Below are positions 10,891-21,451 of a stretch of DNA of 64,000 bases, in pieces. The notes below the pieces were generated by a model. That model had not been told where the DNA came from. It made no database searches and saw nothing but the letters and a program-made list of their open reading frames with translations. The DNA lies in the NCBI RefSeq assembly GCF_020497125.1, contig NC_059081.1, positions 22,291,105-22,355,104 on the forward strand, read 5' to 3'. A program made the position numbers and the translations under genes. Origin of the DNA: Mauremys mutica. Its lineage: Eukaryota; Chordata; Testudines; Geoemydidae. Within the stretch, counting starts at the first letter, position 1, and every line of letters begins with the position of its first letter.

Positions 10891-12017
10891 CAAGGCTGTA
10901 GTAGGTTCAACAATCTCTAGTTGGTCTAGCCACCACTAGAGGGGGACAGAGTGCCATGTCAAGCCAGCCTGGATTACATGTGGATGGGGATATTGATTGA
11001 GTTTGGATTCTATTTCTTGTCTGTTATTTTTCTGTTTTTGGAGTGAAGAGCAGCTGCTTTAAATTTCTGATATGGTTGTATTTTTAACTGATGACACTGA
11101 GTGCTCGAACCCCCGGTAGAAGCCTTTTGATATATATTATACAATGAAATAAATAAAAGTAAATAAATGATCATTTTAATTTATTGATAAAAAAGAAGCA
11201 GGAGCTGTAAGAAAATGGCTGGTACAAGGACACTGTGTTAAATGCAGTGTGGACACAGGAGTAGTATTTTGATGCAGATTAGAAGGAATCATGAGCAGAC
11301 CTTTTCCTTCACAAGTTGTTTCAAAGAAGTGATATGCCCTCCCTCCTCCTTCTCTTACCTCATCTCACAAAAAGTGCAGTATACATTAACATCTCTTTAA
11401 TTTAGTTAACACCGTAAAAATGTTTACAAAAGTGTGAAGTTGCCATGATATACATATGCAACAACTTAAGTTACTACATGATTTTATCACTGTGGTCCCC
11501 ATTCCTCTTAATCAGCCTATCCCTTGTCTGACCTTTTTATTCTTAAACCCCAATCCTGCAAACTTAATTTTATTTACAGATTCATACTTAACTTCCAGTA
11601 TGTGTGTAGTGTCACAAGTCATAGTCTGCAGGTTTGTGATTTAGATTGTCAGTTCTTCAGGACAGGAACCTTACATTTTTTTATAGATATGGGAGACAGC
11701 TAGCCCGTATTTAGATTTTATGCAATAAGAGACAATAATCCTCTTTCTTGCTATCTGTATAAATTTACCATGAGCTGGAGATGGAGTTTAAATATTCTAG
11801 GGAGCATGTCATCTAAGAGAGGCAGCATTGGAAGTGACTTAATATTGCATAGCTCCTTGAAGAGCAGAGAAATATTTAACTTTTCACTTGAATGATCAGA
11901 AATAACCTATTTTGCCACAGACTTCATGTCAGAGTTCCCAGGTGGCCGGTACAGACAGGAGCAGATGTAGACTGGAATAGGTGCTCGCTAGTATGTAAAT
12001 AGGCATGATTGGAGCAC
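10891..12017. other. Unassigned non-coding DNA
   Basis: No gene recognised. The frame at 11456-11644 has no motif. An 11-bp inverted pair (aataggtgctc at 11977-11987 and gagcacctatt at 12012-12022) flanks the 3' end of the next LINE and may be coincidental. Confidence 0.4.
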
Positions 12018-13330
12018 CTATTGAGTTCTGGTAGCGAGTAGGTGCAAGCCCACCTGTGTCTAAAGACCCCTCCACCAGCCTATGTGGAGGAGCTACTGAG
12101 CCTAGAGTTCAAATGAGATTGGAGGACACCAAATGAAAAAAATCAGAAACCAGTATGAGGGACCCCGGACAGCAGAGAACCCCGGACAGTGCCCACTGCT
12201 CCTCAAATATCTCTAGAGAGACATAGGCCAGAGGAACTCTGCCCAGATGCGTGATTGGAGGTAGGAACAGAAATAGGCCCCATAGTCACACAGAACCTCC
12301 CAGTCTGGCCTCCTCCTCCTGGTATGATGGATGGCCACTTTGGCCAGTGCTAGGAGGAGATTGACAAGGAGACCTCATGACTTAGTGGGATCATGGATAG
12401 GGTGCATAAACCAGGAGGTGTGAGGAAAAGTGCAGCCAGAACCTTAGGAGAAGGTTCTGAAGGAGCCAGAAAACATGACTTGTATGGTGAGGGACCTGTC
12501 ACTGGAGATAAATGGGTGCCAGGGTCTCATGCTGTAAAAAGGACAGGTGAGGGGAATGGGGGTGAATCATGCCAGGTACACGCCTGTGCTTACAGATCCA
12601 TGAAGGAGCCACCAACTGATATCCCTGGTGGGCCGTGGAATCAAGGTGGAATACAGACTGGCCCACCGGAATTCCTCACCCTCCTCAGATGGCAGAAGAT
12701 CCCGCCACTTGGTGTAGGGGTGGGACATGAGGGTGAGGAAATGAAAAGTATGGAGCATGAGCATGTACAGATGTGTCCTTGGCGTGGTTCAGAAATGAAC
12801 TGGCTGCAGGTCATGAAGCTCTCTCAGGTTACGCAGGGGAAAGGACAAGGGCGGGGGAGGGGGCTCATGTATCAGGGCCTGATGAAAAGGTCCAGAGGGC
12901 CAGGGATGAGGGGAAGGCAGGAAGCGCCCTCCTGCAGGACTTGCTCAAGGAAGGCTGAGAGGCAGGCAGTAAGGCTGCCCTCACCACCTGGAGTACATGC
13001 CGGGAGGTATGAAGGGTGGAGAGCCCCATGCACCGGACAAGTGCCAGGGGATCCACCCAGTCCCCCCAGTCATAGTCCAAGAGGTCTCCGATTCAGGTGG
13101 TTCCTGCCAGGGCCAGCCTCTGGCGCATTAAGGGCACCTTGCCACCTGCACACCATGTTGAGAGTTGTGTAGCAGGGGCTCCATGAGGAGATCTGCCCCT
13201 GTGGTCACCATGGATCTGGTTGCCAAAACCAGCGTCCAGGTCTGGCAAAGGTCCTGGTAGGCATGGCTGGAGCAGGAGCAATGTCAGTCTGTTGAAATTA
13301 TTGGCAATGGGAATGCTGCCAGCCAGGTAG
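12018..13330 (-). pseudogene. Tx1-clade (L1-Tx1) LINE fragment, decayed, minus strand
   Basis: In conceptual minus-strand translation, 'LDYDWGDWVDPLALVRCMGL' (about 13075-13020) and then 'KWRDLLPSEEGEEFRWASLY' followed by 'DISWWLLHGSVSTGVYLA' (12745-12570) match the C-terminal part of Tx1-type LINE ORF2, the region leading into the zf-RVT zinc-binding domain. The first Cys pair is damaged (the second Cys codon became TAC) and followed by a frameshift, and stops are frequent. The 3' UTR aligns with the copy at 19694-20340 down to the terminal 'aatagg' near 12018. The 5' boundary near 13330 is approximate. The 259-codon plus-strand frame across this region is antisense to the LINE and not a gene. 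Clade assignment is from memory. Confidence 0.78.
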
Positions 13331-13940
13331 TAACACTGAACAGACTAAGGAGACTGCTTCTCTTAAGAGAGCTTGGTCCCCTCCTGTGGATTGTCCAAAC
13401 CCTGGTTGTATGGTGTGGGGCCTATCACAAGACCTGCAGATAATTGCCTCTCATTAGATTCTCTGGCTTAGGGATGACTCGTCAGGCGTAAGCAGGCTCA
13501 GGCTCAGAGGTACCTCAGGTTGAGGTAGGCTCAGAGGTGACTCATCATACTTCAGGGCTCCCAACTCAAATAAACAAATACAATACTCATGCCTCAGCCA
13601 CTCTTAATGCATTAAAAGGCTCTGAATAACTTGCACAAATACGTCTGATATTCTCTAGTAGATCGTATTGTGTCCTCCATTTATTTTTTCATGTTTAAGA
13701 ACAATGCCATAGTTCATGGTTGGTAGGCTAATAGGAGTAATAATGCAAGTGTCCTGGAACATCCCAGAGAGGTGTGTGTGCCTCAGTCTAATTTAGCACT
13801 GTGTATTACTGTGTATTAAATCAATTAAGAATGGGTTTATATTGTAGCTTGCGTTTATGTTTCTTTGAGGTATCCTCCTCTGTGCATAGTCCACATTTGC
13901 ATTCCTGTGTGTTGTGCAGCTATGTGTGGTAGACAGTAGG
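13331..13940. other. Unassigned non-coding DNA
   Basis: Contains a small local repeat around 'ggctcagaggt' near 13500-13545. Nothing else recognised. Confidence 0.4.
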
Positions 13941-14028
13941 GGGTATATCCTCAGCTAGTGCAGTTTGACTTAACTCCATTAAGTCAGTTGAGCTATTTCA
14001 ATTTACACCAGCTGAAGATTTGTCCCAC
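13941..14028. repeat. Palindromic element (88 bp)
   Basis: The left end gggtatatcctcagctagtg and right end caccagctgaagatttgtccc are imperfect inverted repeats, with 'aactccattaagtcagttgagct' at the centre (given for orientation). A member of the same sauropsid fold-back group as at 2739 and 28989. Confidence 0.65.
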
Positions 14029-14843
14029 TAGTCTGTTTATAGATTGTGCAGCACATATGCTTCCCAGAGAAAGTGCCTCTGTTGGAAATTAATGACAGTG
14101 AGGTTTATATAAGGATGTGAGTGAGAGTAAAGAAAAGACTGTACTTTTGACCTTGTGTAGTTCTATTTTCCTTTCCCCTTGGTTTTTGGAAACAAATAGG
14201 GTACTTAGCATGAAGTTGCCAACTAAGGAATAAGAGTTAATAAGTTGCATGTATTGGACCATAACATAGGATGGACATTAGGCTTTATTGGTTTTAAAAA
14301 AAATCCATGGATGAAGATGGTAAAATAGAATGTAAACAAGAAAACGGGGATATGAACAGGGAAGAGAGTGAGGAATTGTGTGCAGGTCATAGAAAGAATG
14401 CAATGAAATAATAGTGGATCAAAGGGATGGAAGCCAATTTTTTCAAATGTAAGGATAATAACTTAGTTGCAGTAAGGGAAAGGATCAGAGAAGAGGGTCA
14501 GAATTATCAGAGATGGGAAAGGGGAACATTGAGAAAGGAGGGTAAGAGATTTTTTTAAGGCTCAATTTTCCCATCTCTTGATATTTTGAGACTCTTTTAT
14601 AACTACTACTACTATTATTATTACTATGCTCTTGAGCACATGCTCTTCCCCCTCCCCCGCCAGCCCCAGCACTTTTCCACTTGCACAGATTTGAGGGAGT
14701 AGTACTGTCTCAGGAATTCTCCATAAGATGTTAGTTTCCCACTGCAGAAAGTGGCATTGCCAGGATTATTTAGGGGTCTCCGAAAGTTATCCTTAGACTC
14801 TCTAAGAGGAGTGGGAGAAGATTTGCATACTCCCAACATAACA
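14029..14843. other. Unassigned non-coding DNA
   Basis: Holds an (ACT/ATT) trinucleotide tract at 14602-14626. No gene seen. Confidence 0.4.
14602..14626. repeat. Trinucleotide microsatellite (act)n(att)n
   Basis: About four act units run directly into att units. A simple repeat of no recognised function. Confidence 0.85.
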
Positions 14844-14969
14844 CCGGATTCTGACCTCCTTGTCATGCTCAGTAGTACCTAACTGAGGAAATAATACCAC
14901 TGAAATTAATGGAACTTCTTCCACAGTAAGATGCTATTCATTATCTCAAAGTATCAGAATTGGGCCCTA
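14844..14969. repeat. Palindromic element
   Basis: The left end ggattctgacct and right end agtatcagaattgggccc are imperfect inverses, with a centre near 'accactgaaattaatggaac'. A degraded copy of the fold-back family. Confidence 0.6.
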
Positions 14970-15670
14970 GTTTTCACTCCAGCTTTTTCAAGATGCTGCT
15001 TTTTCCGTTCAAATGAGATTTTGTTCCTACCTGGATCTTTCCTTCTAATCTTGCCTGTCTCTACTCTTGCTCCATTTTTAATTACTCTGTACTTTACAGT
15101 TTTGTATTTTAATAACATTTAAAAAAAACATTTTTCTCTTATTTGCTGTGTGATGGCAACATGTCCTGATGGAAAGATAATAATGCCCAAGGAGATTTTC
15201 TTTTATGAATTCTGCTAGTGTTACTTTCACATGCACAAATATATCATCTTGATTTCTAGCTGTGGGTCATTTCATTGCTCTTGTATGTCTTGCTAGGAGA
15301 TGTTTCCTGTAATTAAAAGATTAGGTTAAATAGATTATTTGTGCTGCCCTGTCTACATAAATGTTCTGTTTCTGTGCTTGGAGACACTAGCTTTTGTGTT
15401 TTAAGGCATCGTCGTGTTACAGGGAGTTGCATTCTGTCTCCTTTGTCTTTAAAATGCTGACTTATTGGTAACACAACAAACAAGTTAGACATTTACTGCC
15501 TTAGCTCTGTGGGGTCAATGAATAAACAGCTGCCAATAACACAAGTTTTAAATAAGTCTTTTAACTGCTTCTAAACTATTTAATTAATGGAGTTGTATGT
15601 GGAGTGGTGATTGAGCAGAGACATGATACTTTTAAAGGTTTTGTTAGGAATGTACTGAGGGAACTCGTTC
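14970..15670. other. Unassigned AT-rich DNA
   Basis: Nothing recognised. The small frame at 14931-15122 is hydrophobic but without family motif or context. Confidence 0.4.
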
Positions 15671-15808
15671 TCATTTTCATTTAAAGTGTTTGTTTGTGTA
15701 AAGCAAGAGATGGAATCAAAAGACCTAGTAGGATGTTAATCATTTTCATTTAAAGTGTTTGTTTGTGTAAAGCAAGAGATGGAATCAAAAGACCTAGTAG
15801 GATGTTAA
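15671..15808. repeat. Exact 69-bp tandem duplication
   Basis: The unit at 15671-15739 is repeated without any mismatch at 15740-15808, and the first three bases of the unit (tca) follow at 15809-15811. Identity of both copies implies a recent event or an assembly artefact. Confidence 0.95.
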
Positions 15809-15832
15809 TCAATGATGGGCTGAGATCTAAGA

Positions 15833-16213
15833 GTATGTCTACACTGCACTGTAAACCTGGGTCTGTGGGACCTGGGCTTACTGACTCGGTGTTTCCAAGT
15901 GCACGCTTGAGCGTCCACACTGTATTGTGAACATGGGCTTCCAATTGTAGGACCTGGGTGTCTCAGGCATGCTAATGTGTCATACTGCACTATGCAGATC
16001 TTGTGAGTCGGGTCTGCAGCAGAGCTGCATGCACACTGCACAATGACAGGACTTGGACCTGTCCTGCTCCCCTAGCAGGCTCAGATGCCCCAGCACGGTC
16101 CTAGGTCCTGAGTGCATGCTGACCCACGTCTGACTGATTTGTGTGTGGACAGAAGGGGAGCTTGGGCTCAAACCTGAGTCGAAACCCAGGCTCAGTGTGC
16201 AATGCAGACAAAC
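15833..16213. mobile_element. Inverted-repeat MITE
   Basis: The left end 'gtctacactgcactgtaaac' and the inverse of the right end (16190-16213) share the pattern GTCT.CA.TGCA, giving imperfect terminal inverted repeats of about 25 bp. The interior is rich in repeated 'acctgggctt'-type words. Non-coding; frames inside on both strands are compositional. Superfamily undetermined. Confidence 0.6.
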
Positions 16214-16218
16214 CGAAA

Positions 16219-16417
16219 GGATACATCTACACTGCAGTGCAAGACCCATGGCTCAGCTGTGGCTGGGCCAGGTCAGCTGACTTGGGCTTGAAGGGTTGGG
16301 GCTGCAGGGCTCCAACCTGCAGGGCAGACATTTGGGCTTGGGCTATTTCACCCAGTTGCCCTATGCTCTGAGACCTGCTGCCATGGGTTTTTTATTGCAT
16401 TCTAGATGTACCCTAAA
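16219..16417. mobile_element. Second inverted-repeat MITE, about 200 bp
   Basis: It begins 'gatacatctacactgcagtg' and ends 'tgcattctagatgtacccta', whose inverse is similar. It directly abuts the element at 15833-16213 and belongs to the same broad 'gtctacactgca' group common in turtle DNA. Confidence 0.6.
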
Positions 16418-16744
16418 GGTCCAGGGTGTGGATGCCTATGTGAAGCTTACCTGTGCCTACTGTGCTGTTCTTGCCCTCATGCCCTGTATTGTTTAGTAAG
16501 CATTCCTGAGTCAGGTTTATCAGGAGAGATGGCAGAGCACATTTTATTAACTGCACAAATGCACAGCTCACTTCAAGTCTGGCCAAATTTCTAAAAACAT
16601 TTAGTTCCCACTCAGCATGCTTAGAGGCTTAATAACAGTATAACCATATCATACTAATATTGCATAACCCACTATCCTCTACTAGCCGCTGATCCCGAGA
16701 CTCTTCTTAGTCTGTAGACTTCTGCTTCACACCTGAGGACTTAT

Positions 16745-16930
16745 TCCTTTAGCTCAAGTGTTAGAGGTCCATGTGTTTAGACCCTGATCTAGCAAAGGAC
16801 CTAAGCACATGCTTAACTTTAAGCACTTGATTTCAATAAGATTACTTACATACTTAAAGTTAAGCATGTGCTTAGATCCTCTGATGGATCAAGCCTTAGT
16901 AATGAAGGTTCTGGGTTCAAACTCCACTGT
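16745..16930 (+). repeat. tRNA-like SINE interrupted by a palindromic element
   Basis: The first part (16748-16779) contains 'tttagctcaagtgttagagg', an A-box-like D-arm segment. The second part (16900-16926) contains 'ggttctgggttcaaactcc', a good B box. In an intact tRNA-like head they would be about 30-40 bases apart; here a 119-bp palindrome separates them. Neither half makes a functional tRNA. Confidence 0.6.
16780..16898. mobile_element. Palindromic element nested in a tRNA-like SINE
   Basis: Arms include gcacatgcttaactttaag (16806-16824) and its exact inverse cttaaagttaagcatgtgc (16853-16871). The outer ends 'gaccctgatctagcaaagga' and 'tcctctgatggatcaagcct' are imperfect inverses. It belongs to the fold-back group whose members centre on a short 'gaagtcaatg'-like word, here eroded. 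It is younger than the SINE it splits. Confidence 0.7.
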
Positions 16931-18637
16931 TGGCCTGGGCAACATCAGCTACAGTTGCATCATTTCCTTTGAATGTTGTACCTGTCCTTACAATCTCTAT
17001 CTACTTATTCCCTTCCCAATATAAATATGCTGTGTTCCTTCCAGGTCAGCAAAATCCATGCTTCCTTCCTGTCAGTCCTATCAATCCTTGATCATCCCTG
17101 TCAAAATAAAATAATAAATAATAACAATAATAAATCTGTTCTGTACATTCTGGCCCTGTTAATTCCATTTTTATTCCTCCTATGCTGCTTTTTCTTCCAG
17201 TACCTCTCTTTTCTTTTCTCCCTTTTTGAGAAGATCACAGCTCTCTCACTGGATATACAAAACTTACCTGAGTGGATCAGAACTTTACAAAACATTTGCC
17301 TTTGAGATGAGTTTCAGGCTTATCTGTTATTTATTAAACTAATTCACTTAATGTCCGTCCTGTTACCTGCAAGAGTACCCATGGATGTATACTTTACATA
17401 CATGTTATATCCAACAAGGTCCTGTGGATTGGAGACTGTTTCCTTGCTGTTCTGTAGGCAGCACTATTGAAATTAATAAAAGCAGAGTACCGGACTTGTG
17501 CAAGGAACAAAAGGAGTTCAGGGTGAAAAATCATCAAGATTGGTAAGGCTCATTCAGTTTTTAGTAAACTACATATTTGCCTCGGTTTTTCCCAATTCTC
17601 CTTAGCTAGCTGTGACTAAGTAAGTTATCTCAGCCCTGACTATCTTTAAAGACCAAAGTGTTAAAGTGCAAAGCTGTCTTCAATAACTGGTTCGTTTCCC
17701 CAGCCAGGAGAGTGCTACATTAATTTTCATTGTTGCAGTAGGACTGGCTGTTCCATGGCACCACTCATCTGTATTTCATTAAGCCACATTCTGTGGTGTA
17801 ATGTTCCAAGTTTGGAAATACAGAAACAGTTCAAGAAATTGATTCTATTTGTTGTTTCAGTTCAATAGACCTTTGATCTGAAATGTTCAAATGTGCCAGA
17901 CTGTTCCACTTGAGCCACCTTTTGCCATTGTTAGCATAGTAATAACCTTGTTATCGGGTTATATAAATTAATTCCATCACATTAGGAGGAGGAAGTCACA
18001 ATATCGCAATACCAAGAAACACAATATTAACTGCCAGTGGATTCACTAACCATACTACATTCAAACTGCATGATTCTGTTATTTCATAATGTTGCTTTCA
18101 CTTCAAAATGGCATAATAATAGAATAGTAAAAATGTATTTAGATGGTGCCCAGGCCTGCGGGCCTCTTGGCGCCTCACAAAATATAACTAAAACATTGCC
18201 CAGTAAATTCCTGATTTAATAAATGGAAAGACAGGGGGAAACCACAAGATAAACCCTCCCCCACTTCCAACTTATAGTGAGTAAAATAGCAACCCACAAC
18301 CTAAAAAGGAAACAAAATGTTTGCTTTCATCTAGTTATCTCTGTGTGATTTAAGAAAGCAAAAAAACATGTACAGATTGATCCTATATTAGTTAAAATAT
18401 TACCTATATAGTAGACAGTGGAGATAGCACAGACAAGTAACAGAGAGTGCGAGATATATAACAGATAAAGAACTGAACTTCTTGTAGAAGTACATTAGAC
18501 CATATGAGGTTCTCACTTCTGCCCCACTTTTCAATCTCTGACATAATTTCACCTATTTTTATTCCCTTTCCCTTTCTCGAACCTTGGATTAGGACTCCAT
18601 TCAGTATCCAGTTTGGGTCCTCTCTATGGAGGAAGGA
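16931..18637. other. Unassigned non-coding DNA
   Basis: No gene recognised. Contains an A/T-rich simple stretch at 17104-17135 (aataaataataacaataat-like). A GC-rich island at 18136-18180 around 'cctgcgggcctcttggcgcc' stands out in base composition but I cannot name the repeat. Confidence 0.4.
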
Positions 18638-18760
18638 TGGTTTTATGGTTAATGCACTAGATTGGGGTCGAAGTGACCTATATTCTGTCTCCAGTTGTAC
18701 CACAATTGTAGAAAGTTATTACAGTCAGTCAAGGCGAGTGATTTGGAAATGGAACTAATA
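18638..18760 (+). repeat. CORE-SINE head relic
   Basis: 'atggttaatgcactagattg' followed by 'attctgtctccagttgtacc' matches the tRNA-derived head of MIR-like SINEs in degraded form. The core is largely lost. Confidence 0.45.
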
Positions 18761-19676
18761 ACATAGACATGATGAATGTAGTTTGTGCACAATAATTGTG
18801 GTTTTTCTATGTAGCAGTGTGAATGTGTACCAGCACTGTAGTGTATAGCAGCACTTGGTTTGAGGCTGATAATATAGAGATACTGAAAATGTGAATTTAT
18901 ATATGGCTACATACTGTGACAAAGTTCCTCCTCTGCCTTGGTGGGTCCTGCGCTTATTGGCGGATTTGCCTGCCTCAGAGATTCATGGCAGCCCTCATTT
19001 TGGCTACTTTTGCTAGTGGCTCAAACCTGCCATCCACTCAGCTAACCTCATCACTGTCCAGCATGAGGGAAACTGAGTACAATCACCACAGTCTCTGTGT
19101 CCCACCCAGTGGGTCAGGAACAGGCCAGATCCCTTTCCAATTTAGGCCTTTCCTTCTGATGTTTCTCACAGACCAGGTCAACTCCTCCTGTGTCCGATCA
19201 GGAGTTGGGGGCATGGGGGGAAACTGGGCCCACCCTCTACACCAGATTCCAGCCCAGGGCCCTGTGGATAGCAGCTGTCTACAAGGTTCCCTGTATCAGC
19301 TGCGTGACAGCTACAACTCCCTGGGCTACTTCCCCATGGCCTTCCCCCAGCACCTTTTTTATCCTCAGTGCAGGATCTTTCTCCTGAAGCCTGATCACGC
19401 TTGAACTCTTCACTCCTCCACCAGCACATCTTCTCACTCCCTGCTCCTTGCAGACACCCCCTACTAACCAATGGGAGGTCCTTTTTAAACCAGGTGTCCT
19501 GATTAGCCTGCCTGCCATAATTGATTCTAGAAAGTTCTTAATTGGCTCCAGGTGTCTTGATTAGCGTCCCTGTCTTAATTGGTTCTAGCAGGTTCCTGTT
19601 ACTCTAGTGCAGCCCCTGCTCTGGTCACTCAGGGAACAGAAAACTGTTCATCCAGTGGCCAGTATATTTGCCTTCT

Positions 19677-20357
19677 ACCAGACTCCTGTACCCCGCCGGG
19701 GATGTCAGTTGGCGGCTCCTTCATGGGGCCGTGAGCACGGGCGTGTACTTGGCACGGTTTACCCTTGTCCCCAACACCTGCCCCTTTTGCGGCGTGAAGG
19801 AGACCCTGGCGCACGTTTATTTACAGTGCGCCAGGTTGCAGCCCCTGTTCCGGCTCCTCTTGGCTCTCCTCTTGCGTTTTTGGTTGCACTTTTCCCCTCA
19901 CCTGTTTATCTATGCACTCCCCATCCGTGGCCCCACAAAGTCGCGGGATCTCCTTGTCAACCTCCTCTTGGCCCTGGCCAAACTTGCCATCTATAAAACC
20001 AGGGAGAGGAGGTTGGCCGACGGGATTTCCTGCGACTGTGGGGCCTATTTCCGCTCCTCCGTCCGTTCACGCATCCGGGCAGAGTTCCTCTGGGCGGCGT
20101 CCAACTGGCTCCCTTGACGCCTTCAAGGAGCAGTGGGCGTTGTCCGGGGTTCTCTGCTCGGTGTCCCCATCAGGTTCCCTTCGTTTAGCCCTATGACCTC
20201 ACTCCCGATCCTGTTTTTTTCATCGGTTGTCCCACGTACTTGGTTAGTGTTCCGGACCTGTGGATCCACCCCTTAGGCTGGGGGGGAGGTCCTTTAGCAG
20301 TGGGCGGGCTTCGCCCGCCCACTTCCTGGATACTAATAGGACCAGACTCCTGTACCC
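19677..20357. repeat. 17-bp target-site duplication of the LINE insertion
   Basis: accagactcctgtaccc occurs at 19677-19693 and again, identically, at 20341-20357, exactly flanking the Tx1-clade LINE end. Joining the outer sequence at this duplication restores a continuous LTR-like element. Confidence 0.9.
19694..20340 (+). pseudogene. Tx1-clade LINE 3' end with zf-RVT domain
   Basis: A 647-bp 5'-truncated LINE end. Translation from 19694 gives 'GDVSWRLLHGAVSTGVYLA', then the zinc-binding C-P-F-C ... H-x4-C pattern (19780-19840), which is intact here, and 'RGPTKSRDLLVNLLLALAKL' and 'FRSSVRSRIRAEFLWA'. This is the C-terminal zf-RVT region of Tx1-type LINE ORF2. A one-base shift near 20100 puts a TGA at 20115-20117, while the family's last segment ('SLDAFKEQWALSGVLCSVSP') continues in another frame to a stop at 20194-20196. 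A 3' UTR of about 140 bp follows with a GC-rich hairpin (gtgggcgggcttcgcccgccc-like). No reverse transcriptase or endonuclease is present. The intact Cys/His residues make it younger than the minus-strand copy at 12018-13330. Confidence 0.82.
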
Positions 20358-20378
20358 TACTGGTCTGGGTCTGTCACA

Positions 20379-20762
20379 ATACTTAAAAATATACATCTAC
20401 TTATTTAAAATGAAGTTTGGGCCGTTTCTAAAAGACAATAACTGTAGCAATTTGAGTTAGCTATACACTACCTTATTTTGGACTAATTCTCATTTTGCTA
20501 TTTTTTGTTGATAAATGCAGTTAAGTTTGTTTGTACTTCTTTGAGTGTTAATTGATGTAAACTAAGTTTGCATTATATCTAATCCCACTGAAGCTTGTTA
20601 AAATTAGAGATGTGCCAAATTATTCGAAAGCAGGTTGAAAAGTAAGTGAACCATTGGATCCACTGGTTCATAAATAGCACAGACAGTGTCTGATCTGTTT
20701 GTTTGTTTTTCAGGATTTGTTTGTGACAGAACTTTCAAATAGCAGTTATTGAATGTTTAATA
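20379..20762. other. Unassigned AT-rich DNA
   Basis: Nothing recognised between the LTR-like element and the next repeat cluster. Confidence 0.4.
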
Positions 20763-21163
20763 TACACCTCTACCCCAATATAATGTGACCCGATATAAGG
20801 CAGGTTCGCATACAAGGTGGTAAAGCTCTGACACGCTGCTCTGAGCAGGTGTTAAGGGTTCCGGGCCAGGCTGGGGCCGAGGGGTTCAATAAGGGCAGAG
20901 GGTCTCGGGGCGGTCAGGGCTCCCCACACAGGGTCTGGGGAGCAGGAGCTGTGAGAGGACACTTTTGGGGGCCCCGCAGTCCCAGTGTGGCCCAGGGGAT
21001 TAGCGGGGGGCCGGGAGCAGCCCGCTCTGCTTCCCTCACCCCGGCCCCAGCCGTGTTGCTGGGGTGAGGGGGTTTGGGGGAAGGGATCCCCCCCGCACTC
21101 ACCAGCAGCGGCAGAAGCGGAGCAGCCTGGCCCTAACCTGCTCCACTCCGCCAGCTCCCAGCC
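20763..21163. mobile_element. One end of a non-autonomous DNA element
   Basis: The terminus 'cacctctaccccaatataat' followed by 'gacccgatataaggcaggtt' matches a family I know from turtles with long inverted ends of this sequence. Only one end is present: the expected inverse ('ggggtagaggtg'-type) is absent downstream. The GC-rich interior (20840-21160) contains further inverted words such as 'gccccagccgtgttgctggg', whose inverse recurs near 21260. Superfamily not determinable here. Confidence 0.55.
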
Positions 21164-21451
21164 GCAGCTGACAGGTCAAGGAGAATGAGGATGAAGTATT
21201 GGTTCTGAGCTTTATGCATAGGTATAGCTGCAGGTGAGTGCAGGACCTTTACCCAGCCGCCCCCCAGCGACACGGCTGGGGCCCGGGCAAGGAAAGCAGA
21301 GTGGGCTGGGGCCGCATTGCTCCGCTTCCCGACGCAGGTGAGTGTGGCGGGACATTCTTTCCCCAACCTCCCTGCACTCACCGGCAGCTATACCTATGCA
21401 TAAAGCTCAGAACCAATACTTCATCCTCATTCTCCTTGACCTGTCAGCTGC
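21164..21451. repeat. 81-bp inverted duplication including LINE reverse-transcriptase sequence
   Basis: Left arm 21164-21244 and right arm 21371-21451 are reverse complements with one mismatch (position 21232), around a 126-bp GC-rich spacer. The right arm reads, on the plus strand, into L2-like reverse transcriptase ('ILILLDLSAAFN'), so the left arm is an inverted copy of part of that LINE plus adjoining GC-rich sequence. Confidence 0.9.

Larger units (their letters stand above)
18915..20378 (+). mobile_element. Solo-LTR-like element (800 bp) split by a LINE insertion
   Basis: The element starts tgtgaca and ends tgtcaca, a perfect 7-bp inverted terminus beginning TG and ending CA as LTRs do. 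It is flanked by the 4-bp duplication atac (18911-18914 and 20379-20382). After removing the inserted LINE and one TSD copy it is about 800 bp. I recognise the sequence, which opens 'tgtgacaaagttcctcctct', as a high-copy turtle repeat. There is no primer site or coding region, so it is best read as a solo LTR left by LTR-LTR recombination. Orientation is taken from family memory. The 162-codon frame near its start is not a gene. Confidence 0.75.

Noticed and set aside
12393..13172. 259-codon plus-strand open frame
   Set aside because: It is antisense to the decayed Tx1-clade LINE, which explains the sequence, and its translation has no domain.
18916..19404. 162-codon open frame
   Set aside because: Lies entirely in the solo-LTR-like repeat and starts within its terminal sequence; no motif.
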